In this document: in pieces, positions 16,875-24,472 of the stretch
Layout of the letters: every line of letters begins with the position of its first letter
Position numbering within the stretch: position 1 is the first letter of the stretch
Assembly: GCA_027531445.1 (NCBI GenBank)
Contig: JAPZRK010000079.1
Span: 1-44,105 of the forward strand
Direction: 5' to 3'
Source: Leptospira sp.
GTDB taxonomy: Bacteria; Spirochaetota; Leptospiria; Leptospirales; Leptospiraceae
DNA: 44,105 nt
The notes under the pieces: model-generated
The model's input: the letters and a program-made list of their open reading frames with translations, nothing else
What the model was told of the DNA's origin: nothing
Databases searched by the model: none
Program-made: the position numbers and the translations under genes

Positions 16875-17567
16875 TTATTCCTTATTTTTTTTTCCACCAG
16901 CGCCGAGCCAAAGATAAGATAAAGATTCTAACCAAAGTTTTTCTAAACCTTGATCCGTTTGAAAAGCGATCACAGGTACGCCAAAAAATAATGCTGCGAT
17001 AGCAAGACCAAAATTTTGCCAATTTGTACTGGATGGAAGCTCTCCTCTTTTTTCAGCAGAGTCCAATGCTTGCTTAATCAGACCTTCTATTCCCATTGCA
17101 GGTAAATTTTGAATCCCATCTTGATGAGGAAATAGAAGCAGTCTTTCTGAAAGGGTGAGTTTCGGTATTTTAATTGTTTGGATTTTCTTTGCTTGAAAAG
17201 AAATGATTTCCAATAAGATTCTTGGATTTTTTTTCGACTCATTCGCCGTATAGCGAAAGAGAGACGATAGTAGTTTATAACCACTATCAGTGGATTTGTT
17301 TTGTGAAGCAAAAACGCTTACTTGAAGACTCCAGATTTGAATGAAAAGCAAAACCATATCTTCCTTTTCAGGAAAATAATTATAAAACGTAGGCTCAGAA
17401 ATTTGGGCCTTTAAATAGATGTCCTTGATCTTGATCTCTTCAAAAGATCGGGATTCCAACTGCTCTAAAAAAACTTCTATAACATTTAAACGAGTTTTTG
17501 CAAATTTGCGCTCTTTTAAAGGCAAAGACAAAAAACGGCCTGATTCTTCCAAATTCAAATGACGCAT
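16875..17567 (-). CDS. TetR family transcriptional regulator
   Basis: Regulator of 230 residues. The N-terminal DNA-binding domain is typical: TRLNVIEVFLEQLESRSFEE, then IKDIYLKAQISEPTFYNYFP as the helix-turn-helix (about residues 45-65). The C-terminal ligand-binding domain is divergent, as usual. It ends two bases before the Lnt-like gene, which it probably regulates along with itself. A perfect inverted repeat starts 7 bases upstream of the assigned ATG (17574-17589). No ribosome binding site is visible there, so either the message is nearly leaderless or translation starts further in. The inducing ligand is unknown. Confidence 0.9.
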   Translation of the reverse strand: MRHLNLEESGRFLSLPLKERKFAKTRLNVIEVFLEQLESRSFEEIKIKDIYLKAQISEPTFYNYFPEKEDMVLLFIQIWSLQVSVFASQNKSTDSGYKLLSSLFRYTANESKKNPRILLEIISFQAKKIQTIKIPKLTLSERLLLFPHQDGIQNLPAMGIEGLIKQALDSAEKRGELPSSTNWQNFGLAIAALFFGVPVIAFQTDQGLEKLWLESLSYLWLGAGGKKNKE

Positions 17568-17573
17568 ATTTTT

Positions 17574-17608
17574 ATATAGTCAACTATATTTTTATTGTCA
17601 ACCATATA
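17574..17608. promoter_or_regulatory. Probable TetR operator
   Basis: ATATAGT-CA-ACTATAT (17574-17589) is a perfect inverted repeat with 7-base arms. A related half site, TTGTCAACCATATA (17595-17608), lies directly next to it and repeats the GTCAACYATAT core. The pair sits between the TetR gene and the divergent TPM-domain gene, where autoregulation of both would be expected. Confidence 0.55.
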
Positions 17609-17659
17609 TTTAAAAAAGATACGATTGATTTTTGCAGAAGAATCGCTGAAAATGATCGG

Positions 17660-19492
17660 ATGAAAAAAGCCAAGTTTTTCTCCTTTTGCCTATTTCTAGC
17701 TATTTCTCTTTATTGTAAGGCTACGAAAGCTGATATTCCAGACCTTACTGGACCTGTCATGGATCCCTCAGGCATTTTATCCCCAATCCAAAAAGAGAAA
17801 CTAACGTCCATCTTACTTGAATACCAAAAGGAATCATCCAACCAAATTGTTTTATACATCACACCCAAACTAAAATTTGATACGATTGAATCCGAAGCCA
17901 TCAATGTATTTGAAAAATGGAAACTTGGTGAAAAAGGCAAAGACAATGGAGTTTTATTTTTACTGGCACCAAATGATCGTCAGGTCAGAATCGAAGTGGG
18001 CTATGGATTGGAGTCTGTATTAACGGATATTAGTTCAAAAAGAATCATAAACGAATTAATCATCCCCAAAATGAAGGCAGGTGAAATTACGGGTGCCGTA
18101 TCGGATGGACTACTTGCAATCATTGATCAAATCAACTCAGAGTCACCTTCACTTTTATCTAAAGTTTGCCCATCAGTCTTTAGCGACGCGAGTGACAGAC
18201 TACATAAAGATACGATACCGATGATTCAAAAAAATATAAAAAGTCGAAAAAATATCAAAAATTACTATATTCAATTTTGCGTATCAGATGCAAAAAATCC
18301 ACTTTCAATAGAAGCGCAAGCAAATGGGATATTTCGGAATATAAGCTCCCCTTCCAAAAATAGATTGGTCTTTATCGTGGGCTCTGATGTCAGTGGGAAC
18401 TATTTCGGAAAGATAACACTCAATGCTGAACTTTCTTGGCTCTTGAGTGAAAACAGAAAAAAGGAAATATTTAGAAACCAGTATGAGTATACGAAGGAAG
18501 GTGATTTTACAAACTTTACATACAATGCATTTTTAGAGACACTCGATACCATAGAACAATGGGAAAATGAAAATCAAAAAATAATTGCAGAACGAGGGCT
18601 ACAAGATCCACACTCAGTTCTCGTTCCTTTTTCAAAGACAAACATAAATCAGGCGATAGAGAAAATTGAAACAGATTTGAAATTGCCCACATCGATTCTT
18701 TTCGTAAAAACATCAGCGGATTTAGAATTAGATTCGAAAAAGTATCATAAACTTATTTTTAAAGACGAAAGTGGAATTCTACTTCTAATTTCACTGAATC
18801 AAAAGGATCTGTTTGTCTACACAAACGAAAATACAATCTTTCCCTCACAAGCGCAAGGTTCTAAAAAGATCAATAATCTTTATCTTTCAAACGAACTAAG
18901 GTCGGTTGTGAAAGATTACGTAAAACAGGGAGATATTGATTGGGTAGGTTCAAGTGCTGCAACGTCATTGTATTACTTGATCAATAATTACTATCCGAAA
19001 GAAAACAGCCCTTTGATCGACAAGAAAGACGATGTCCCTACTACTCAAGCAGTAACGGTACCTCTTTTTTGGACCATCGGAAAATCATTGGCTTATCTTT
19101 CGTTACTTGTTTTTTTAGCGAATCACAAAGGTATTCCCTTCTTTGCCATATTTTTTTATGCCATATACGACTCATTCAGACATCTTGTCGGTGAGTTTTC
19201 TTACCCTATCGAAATCATGTTTGTATTCATTTGTGTGGCATTGTCCTACCTTTTTGTTTATATCTGTCGTATACTTAAGGTTACAGCCGCCTATGAAACA
19301 TTTTTGAAAGCAATTTCCGAATATACAAAATCATCTGGTGATTCCACATCAAACAATTCATCTAGTCGTTCTTCCTCTTCTAGCTACAGCTCTTCTTCTT
19401 CGCGCTCAACTTCGAGTTCGAGTTCGAGTTCCAGTTCCTACTCAGGAGGTGGTGGAAGTTCTGGTGGAGGTGGAGCAAGTGGAAGTTGGTAA
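17660..19492 (+). CDS. TPM-domain (YgcG-type) exported protein with Ser/Gly-rich tail
   Basis: The ATG at 17660 gives 610 residues, a signal peptide and a possible lipobox (AISLYC, Cys19). Residues about 24-160 form a TPM domain (DPSGILSPIQKEKL; GEKGKDNGVLFLLAPNDRQV; VGYGLE). Two more segments of similar size (about 180-315 and 330-460) look like divergent TPM copies, although the second and third lack the clear signature. Two or three membrane helices follow at about 475-555, then a tail of nearly pure serine ending in GGGGSSGGGGASGSW, as in many TPM proteins. TPM domains have been linked to phosphatase activity and photosystem II repair in plants; the bacterial role is unclear. Its start is divergent from the TetR gene. 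Confidence 0.85.
   Translation: MKKAKFFSFCLFLAISLYCKATKADIPDLTGPVMDPSGILSPIQKEKLTSILLEYQKESSNQIVLYITPKLKFDTIESEAINVFEKWKLGEKGKDNGVLFLLAPNDRQVRIEVGYGLESVLTDISSKRIINELIIPKMKAGEITGAVSDGLLAIIDQINSESPSLLSKVCPSVFSDASDRLHKDTIPMIQKNIKSRKNIKNYYIQFCVSDAKNPLSIEAQANGIFRNISSPSKNRLVFIVGSDVSGNYFGKITLNAELSWLLSENRKKEIFRNQYEYTKEGDFTNFTYNAFLETLDTIEQWENENQKIIAERGLQDPHSVLVPFSKTNINQAIEKIETDLKLPTSILFVKTSADLELDSKKYHKLIFKDESGILLLISLNQKDLFVYTNENTIFPSQAQGSKKINNLYLSNELRSVVKDYVKQGDIDWVGSSAATSLYYLINNYYPKENSPLIDKKDDVPTTQAVTVPLFWTIGKSLAYLSLLVFLANHKGIPFFAIFFYAIYDSFRHLVGEFSYPIEIMFVFICVALSYLFVYICRILKVTAAYETFLKAISEYTKSSGDSTSNNSSSRSSSSSYSSSSSRSTSSSSSSSSSYSGGGGSSGGGGASGSW
19411..19438 (+). repeat. TTCGAG hexanucleotide repeat inside serine tract
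   Basis: Three perfect TTCGAG units (19411-19428) followed by degenerate TTCCAG and TTCC encode alternating serines in the tail of the TPM protein. Because the unit is six bases, slippage would change the tail length but keep the frame. Confidence 0.6.
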
Positions 19493-19529
19493 TTTTAAAT
19501 CATTGAACGTGCCTAAACATTGGAGAAAT

Positions 19530-20393
19530 ATGAAAAACCTAAAACAGCTGATCGCCTATATTATCTTAGTCCTACTTTTTCAGAATTGTAACAAAATAAA
19601 CGAAATAGGCTATTCCCCGAACTTAACTCCAGAAGCCTTCCTGTCCTCTCATCATTGGATCGATGTTTCCATCGGAAACGCAACGTTTGTCCTTAGCCAA
19701 CCCACTTCCACATTCTTTGTTTATCTTTTAAGTTTCTTTTACTTGTATGTGGGCTATCAATTCTTCAAAGACCAACGAAACCAAAAATCTCGTCTCTATT
19801 GGGCGTGGGGATTTTTTTTGACAGGCATCGCCGCTATATTTGCTGGAACAAGCTATCAGGCATTTGGTTATGAACTTAAATGCCGAGGTAGAGAGCTATG
19901 TCGTTGGACAACATGGTGGGAAATAAATTATGAAATCCTTCAGAATGCAGGTATGAATGGCTTTTTAATTGCGTACGCGTATTCCAATGCCATCGGAAGA
20001 TTGAGAAAAATTCTGATCAGTTACTCAATCCTAAATATTATTATTTATACCTGCTGTGTGTTATATGGCGCAATTTTACCATATCAATTTTTTATATCAT
20101 TCGAATTTCTCGAATTATCTTGTTTACCTGCTGTTCTGTATTTTTTGATCAGTTCAACAGTTTTGTATTTAAAACATAAAGATCTTCCAAGTAAATACCA
20201 GCTTTCTACGTGGATACTTCTTGTGATTGTAATGATAGCTTATGTTGTGTCTTTGGATTTTGGTATAACTACATTTTTATGGAATCAGGGCATTTGGTTT
20301 TCTGAGAATGACGTTCTTCATGTAGCACTCATTTTATGGGTTTACTACATCCAATCCACGCTTTTAAAAGTAGTGAAAGACCAGGAATCCTGA
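19530..20393 (+). CDS. Multi-pass membrane protein with lipoprotein signal
   Basis: The ATG at 19530 is preceded by GGAG at a good distance and gives 287 residues; a longer open frame upstream overlaps the serine tail of the preceding gene and is spurious. The N terminus MKNLKQLIAYIILVLLFQNC is a lipoprotein-type signal with Cys20. About seven hydrophobic helices follow, with conserved-looking polar features between them: GTSYQAFGYELKC, CRWTTWWEINYE and ENDVLHVALILWVYYI. The helix count and the Asp-x-x-His near the end recall the CREST/ceramidase-like membrane hydrolases, but the resemblance is weak and I do not assign the family. It starts 37 bases after the TPM gene and is probably cotranscribed. 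Confidence 0.75.
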   Translation: MKNLKQLIAYIILVLLFQNCNKINEIGYSPNLTPEAFLSSHHWIDVSIGNATFVLSQPTSTFFVYLLSFFYLYVGYQFFKDQRNQKSRLYWAWGFFLTGIAAIFAGTSYQAFGYELKCRGRELCRWTTWWEINYEILQNAGMNGFLIAYAYSNAIGRLRKILISYSILNIIIYTCCVLYGAILPYQFFISFEFLELSCLPAVLYFLISSTVLYLKHKDLPSKYQLSTWILLVIVMIAYVVSLDFGITTFLWNQGIWFSENDVLHVALILWVYYIQSTLLKVVKDQES

Positions 20394-20398
20394 AGAGG

Positions 20399-22057
20399 TC
20401 AATCCCCATTCCATCTTGAAGCACCTCGCCGACTCGCAATCGTTTCGGCGGCTTCTTCAAACATAGAAAATAAAGTCCCTGCCCAATGATTGGGCTCATA
20501 GTATTTTCCCAAAAAGTTTCGGATCTCAAAATCAAACTGATTCGGACGAAGATGGGCTAGATATGCCCAATTCTCACGGATTGCGTTTTCTCGGTTCCGC
20601 AAAAACTTCGAACTAGGAACGTGATCTCGTTTTTTTCGATTGAAAGTAGCATCTGCAGGAAATAAATTCCATAGGTAATTATTTTTCCAATAAGTATACG
20701 GGATCGCATGATCTATGTCTAAATTCTGTGGATGTAAACTTTTGCCAGTCCAAACACATAGAAGCGAAGTCTTTTTCAAATACAATTCGCGTAACATACC
20801 TTGTTTGCGCTCCACTTTTTGGCCCATCATCAGATAATCTATTGCCTGTCCTGTTCGTATAGTAAAGCGAGAGATTCGTTCCATTTCTTCTGCCCAACGA
20901 AGTATTACCGCATCTCGTATCCAGGATTCTAATAAAACAAATTCTCTCCAAATCGAAACCGGCAAGGAAATCACCTGCTGTTTTGGTAAATATTGAAATA
21001 AATTGCCTTCTGATGAATATTTAATTGGTCCTTTAACAATAGTTTGCTCCCATTGTTGAATGTAAAGATTCATCTGTTTTTGCAAATCTAGATCAATGAG
21101 TTTACCGGAGCGTAGAAGTGCCTGTTGGTCTAGGAAGTCATCTAAAGTCAACAGTTTAGATTGTAACAGACTGAAGGTTTTCCTTAGAGCCGATGGTTTT
21201 TCTAATAATTCTGAGGATACTTGAGGTAAAAAAACAGGTGCAGAAAATAAATTCCAAAAATAAACCACCCACTTCTCCGCAATCAATCGAAGCGGAATCA
21301 ACACCATCTCGGATTCGTAAGTAACTAAATTTTGATTTTCCAAAGCAATATCACATAACGCACGCAATAACGCAGGTTTGTAAGTAGCGGTCTTTCTCTC
21401 ACGATTTAAAATAGAATCAATTCTATCCAAAGGTAAAGCTTGTGAGTGGCTAAGTTTCATGATTGATACAGACCACTTCCAACCACGCCCTTCTTCATCT
21501 TGTAGGATTAATTCCTTATCAAGATAAAAACCTAACTGTTCTAAAATGATATAAATTTCATTTTTGCTGTAGATGATCTGAAGTCGACCATCCTTATCTC
21601 GCGAATTGAAATCCAGATCGGTTCTTGAATCAGGCAAACTAAAAATAAAATATCCATTTGTTTTTAAATTCTCTTTAATCCGTAAAAAAGATAGGAACAA
21701 CTCCGATCGTGGAATGTGGGGTATCACCGCCATGGCAGTAATCAAATCAAATGTGTTTTCAAATTTAGGTAATTGAGGGAGACTTCCAGCTTTCAAGTTT
21801 TTTGCACGATCTGGAAACCTTTCACTTACAATTTCCAACATTTGTCCACTCGGCTCAATCCCAACTGCCTGGTAACCTTGCCCTTGTAATAATTCTACGA
21901 ATTTTCCCGATCCTGTTCCGATATCTAAGACACTCGGCTGGACTAGATCCTTCAAAAGGAAATTAATCTCTGAAAGGTAACTATGATTAAATACTTCCTG
22001 CCTATTGAAGTATTTGTCAGTTAGTCGGTCATATGTTTCTAAAGTTTGTTTATCCAT
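20399..22057 (-). CDS. SAM-dependent methyltransferase fused to HNH endonuclease
   Basis: Protein of 552 residues with two enzyme domains. Residues about 1-215 are a class I methyltransferase with motif I VLDIGTGSGKFVELL near 43-57 and an acidic loop GIEPSGQML. The motif IV region reads TAMAVIPHIPRS, so the DPPY/NPPY signature of amino-DNA methylases is absent. A helical middle (about 218-430) begins LPLDRIDSILNRERKTATYK and resembles the N-terminal part of some HNH proteins. The HNH nuclease core (about 435-485) has TGKSLHPQNLDIDHAIPYTY, then NLFPADATFNRKKRDH. Only one cysteine is present near it, so there is no zinc-knuckle pair. The gene is divergent from 22226. A partial copy lies at 26611-26675. 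A role in DNA or RNA restriction is possible but unproven. Confidence 0.82.
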   Translation of the reverse strand: MDKQTLETYDRLTDKYFNRQEVFNHSYLSEINFLLKDLVQPSVLDIGTGSGKFVELLQGQGYQAVGIEPSGQMLEIVSERFPDRAKNLKAGSLPQLPKFENTFDLITAMAVIPHIPRSELFLSFLRIKENLKTNGYFIFSLPDSRTDLDFNSRDKDGRLQIIYSKNEIYIILEQLGFYLDKELILQDEEGRGWKWSVSIMKLSHSQALPLDRIDSILNRERKTATYKPALLRALCDIALENQNLVTYESEMVLIPLRLIAEKWVVYFWNLFSAPVFLPQVSSELLEKPSALRKTFSLLQSKLLTLDDFLDQQALLRSGKLIDLDLQKQMNLYIQQWEQTIVKGPIKYSSEGNLFQYLPKQQVISLPVSIWREFVLLESWIRDAVILRWAEEMERISRFTIRTGQAIDYLMMGQKVERKQGMLRELYLKKTSLLCVWTGKSLHPQNLDIDHAIPYTYWKNNYLWNLFPADATFNRKKRDHVPSSKFLRNRENAIRENWAYLAHLRPNQFDFEIRNFLGKYYEPNHWAGTLFSMFEEAAETIASRRGASRWNGD

Positions 22058-22147
22058 TCAAGATTTTTGAAATCGATCTAATACAAGTAGGATTGAAGTA
22101 GTCGCTTTTTTCGAAAGGAGAATTGATTATCTCTGGATGTAATTCGT

Positions 22148-22181
22148 GTCAAAATGACAAAAAAACTGCAACATTGTTGCA
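22148..22181. promoter_or_regulatory. Two short inverted repeats in the divergent promoter region
   Basis: GTCA-AAA-TGAC (22148-22158) and TGCAAC-ATT-GTTGCA (22167-22181) are both perfect inverted repeats with 3-base loops. They are 8 bases apart, between the methyltransferase-HNH gene and the outer-membrane protein gene. A possible TTGATT / TATAAA promoter pair (22190-22195 and 22211-22216, 15-base spacer) lies just downstream. Confidence 0.35.
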
Positions 22182-22225
22182 AAAAAAACTTGATTTTTTT
22201 GGAATGATTCTATAAATCATTTTCT

Positions 22226-23746
22226 ATGTTTTCACAATCCGCCTTACCGTACGCTATAGCATGGTTTATTTGGTTGCTCACCTGTGCCGGGTTATCAGCC
22301 CAAACCAAACCCCCCGAAACTCAGCCCCAAAATACAAAAGGCAAGGGAAACCTTGTTAAAACGATCGAAGAGGACGGATCGACCCCACTTCCCTTTGAAA
22401 TCAGCAGTTCAAAGAGATTAACCGACTACGATATCAAACGTAAAAAAATTGGAGGATACTTCACCGGTTTGCCCTTATTAAACTCAGACCCGAATAACGG
22501 AATCGGTTATGGAATTCGAGTATTTTACTTCCAAAACAATGACAAATCCGATCCTTTCTTTGAGTACACTCCGTACCGGTACCGCGTATTTGGACAATAT
22601 TTTAGAACCACTTTGAATGCGGAAAATCATTGGGCATCGTTTGATGCACCATACATTTTCGATACGAAGTGGCGAATCCGTGCAGATCTATTATTTGAAA
22701 GAAACCCAAATTTCCTTTTCTTCGGAGTGGGTGAAAATACTCTCAAGCCACTCTCCTACCATGATCGAAATGATGAGACTCGACCATTAATTCAAAATGG
22801 AACATTTAACGAATATATGGAGGCAGGGCTTCACAAAAGGCCAGGAGATGCGGGCCAGGCTCCATTCGTTTCTGATGCGAAGTACAACCGTTATGAAATG
22901 GAAAATCCAAATGTCAATCTGTCGTCTGAAAGAAGTTTTTTTGGCGGAACTGTTCGTTTGGTGGCTGGTACTCGACTTTCCAGGCAGATCGTTCGAACCT
23001 TTGATGGTCAAAGCACAGTCGCGAGAGACCCACTTTTCGGTGACAAGTTTATACCAGATGCTTTAAATACTGTCCCTTACGGCACAACGCTCCTAACAGA
23101 GGAAGCACAAGCAGGAAGGATTAGAGGTTTCAACGGTGGGTATGTAAATACAGTTCGTGCGGGAATTGTATACGACACAAGAGATTTTGAGCCAGATCCG
23201 AATAGTGGTGTTTTTTTAGAGGCAACTCATGAGAGGGCAATGAAAGGCATTGGATCTCAATATGAATTCAATCGTAACCTAGCATCTGCTCGTTTCTTTT
23301 ATAGCCCAGCACCCAATCTCTTCAAAAAACTCGTGATCGCTGGACGCGCAACAGTCGTACAGACAAACGGCGATGCACCTTTTTACGAATATCGAAACAT
23401 GTGGGGAACGGAGGGTAACCAAGTTGGATTGGGTGGACGAACAACGCTTCGAGGATTCAAACAAGATCGATTTTTGGGTCCTGTTATGGCCTTTGGTAAC
23501 CTAGAAATGCGTTGGAAGTTTGGAAGTTTGGCGACAAAAAGTTCTACTTTTGACTTTCAACTTGTGCCATTTGTTGACTTCGGTCGTGTTTGGGATGCCG
23601 CTGAACGGATGAATTTCCAAGGTTATAAATATTCGTACGGATTGGGATTCCGAATTCCTTGGAACCAATCAACAATCATCTATTTCGACTACGCGATTTC
23701 TCGCGAAGACCGACAATTATTTGTTAACTTTCAGCACATTTTCTAG
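22226..23746 (+). CDS. Omp85/BamA-type outer-membrane beta-barrel protein
   Basis: Protein of 506 residues with a signal peptide (hydrophobic to LTCAGLSAQ, about residue 27). A polar linker of about 50 residues follows, then a beta-barrel of the bacterial surface antigen type. The diagnostic loop motif is present near residue 404 as GGRTTLRGFKQDRFLGP, and the barrel ends with the aromatic strand RQLFVNFQHIF. YDTRDFEPDPNSGVFLE is another hallmark of the family. There is no room for POTRA repeats, unlike BamA or TamA, so this is a barrel-only relative rather than the essential insertase. It heads a three-gene operon with a DUF1566 lipoprotein and a chemotaxis receptor. Function unknown; transport or surface binding is possible. 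Confidence 0.85.
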   Translation: MFSQSALPYAIAWFIWLLTCAGLSAQTKPPETQPQNTKGKGNLVKTIEEDGSTPLPFEISSSKRLTDYDIKRKKIGGYFTGLPLLNSDPNNGIGYGIRVFYFQNNDKSDPFFEYTPYRYRVFGQYFRTTLNAENHWASFDAPYIFDTKWRIRADLLFERNPNFLFFGVGENTLKPLSYHDRNDETRPLIQNGTFNEYMEAGLHKRPGDAGQAPFVSDAKYNRYEMENPNVNLSSERSFFGGTVRLVAGTRLSRQIVRTFDGQSTVARDPLFGDKFIPDALNTVPYGTTLLTEEAQAGRIRGFNGGYVNTVRAGIVYDTRDFEPDPNSGVFLEATHERAMKGIGSQYEFNRNLASARFFYSPAPNLFKKLVIAGRATVVQTNGDAPFYEYRNMWGTEGNQVGLGGRTTLRGFKQDRFLGPVMAFGNLEMRWKFGSLATKSSTFDFQLVPFVDFGRVWDAAERMNFQGYKYSYGLGFRIPWNQSTIIYFDYAISREDRQLFVNFQHIF

Positions 23747-23755
23747 GGAAAACAC

Positions 23756-24469
23756 ATGAAAAATTTTTTAATCATCTTACTTATCTTCTTGGTTTCATTG
23801 CTTATCAACTGCCAAGAAAAACCAGTTCGTTCTGTTTTTCCAGGCCTTAGTGATGAAGATTCATCAGTTTTACTGACAGGTCTCATTTTAAATCAAGGGT
23901 ACACAGACAATCGAGATGGAACGATCACAGACAACGGTTTCAATTTGATCTGGAGAAAGTGTACGCAAGGTCAGGTATACCGAAGTGCAAATAATGACTG
24001 TGAGGGAATCCAAAGACCATCCACTACGAATCCTTTTTTTACTCAAGGTGCAGACACAAACAACTGGGGGGCACAGCTTTTGTCCTATTGCAGTAATGCA
24101 ACGAATGCCTGCAATCAACTGTTTGTTCCTCAAGTCCTACAAGCTGAATCTAGTATTGCTGTAGGAGGAATCAGTGAAGCATTCCGTTCCTGCGATGCTC
24201 TGAATGGCGCAGATGCAGGCCAAACAAATCGATGGAGAGTGCCGAATCCGTTAGAGCTAGAAAGGCTCACGTTGGGTGGAAGAAATGCTTTGATTGCAGT
24301 TCATTTTCCAAATACGATTGAAGATTATTATTGGAGTTCCTGGTCAAATCCGGAAGATTTGCTAGGTCAAAGTGCAACTGCCGTCATCTTTGAACGCAAG
24401 CGATTTGGAGAAAAAGAACTTCGAACAAAAACGGATCGTTATTATGTACGTTGTGTTCGTAACCGTTAA
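23756..24469 (+). CDS. DUF1566 (Lcl C-terminal domain) lipoprotein
   Basis: Lipoprotein of 237 residues. The signal peptide ends in SLLINC (Cys19). The DUF1566 fold is recognisable from NRDGTITDNGFNLIWRKCTQ, RWRVPNPLELERLT, YYWSSW and the terminal RYYVRCVRNR. Such domains occur in surface and secreted proteins and are often ligand-binding or adhesive. Six cysteines in the mature part may form disulfides. The start has AGGGAAAA upstream and lies 9 bases after the outer-membrane barrel gene; the chemoreceptor follows 3 bases later. It could present a ligand to that receptor, which is inference from the operon. Confidence 0.88.
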   Translation: MKNFLIILLIFLVSLLINCQEKPVRSVFPGLSDEDSSVLLTGLILNQGYTDNRDGTITDNGFNLIWRKCTQGQVYRSANNDCEGIQRPSTTNPFFTQGADTNNWGAQLLSYCSNATNACNQLFVPQVLQAESSIAVGGISEAFRSCDALNGADAGQTNRWRVPNPLELERLTLGGRNALIAVHFPNTIEDYYWSSWSNPEDLLGQSATAVIFERKRFGEKELRTKTDRYYVRCVRNR

Positions 24470-24472
24470 ACG

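Noticed and set aside
17498..17659. Upstream extension of the TPM protein frame
   Set aside because: It crosses the TetR start and operator. The signal peptide begins at the ATG at 17660.
19338..19529. Upstream extension of the multi-pass lipoprotein frame through the serine tract
   Set aside because: It is the alternate-frame reading of the Ser/Gly repeat of the TPM gene. The ATG at 19530 has a good GGAG site and a signal peptide.
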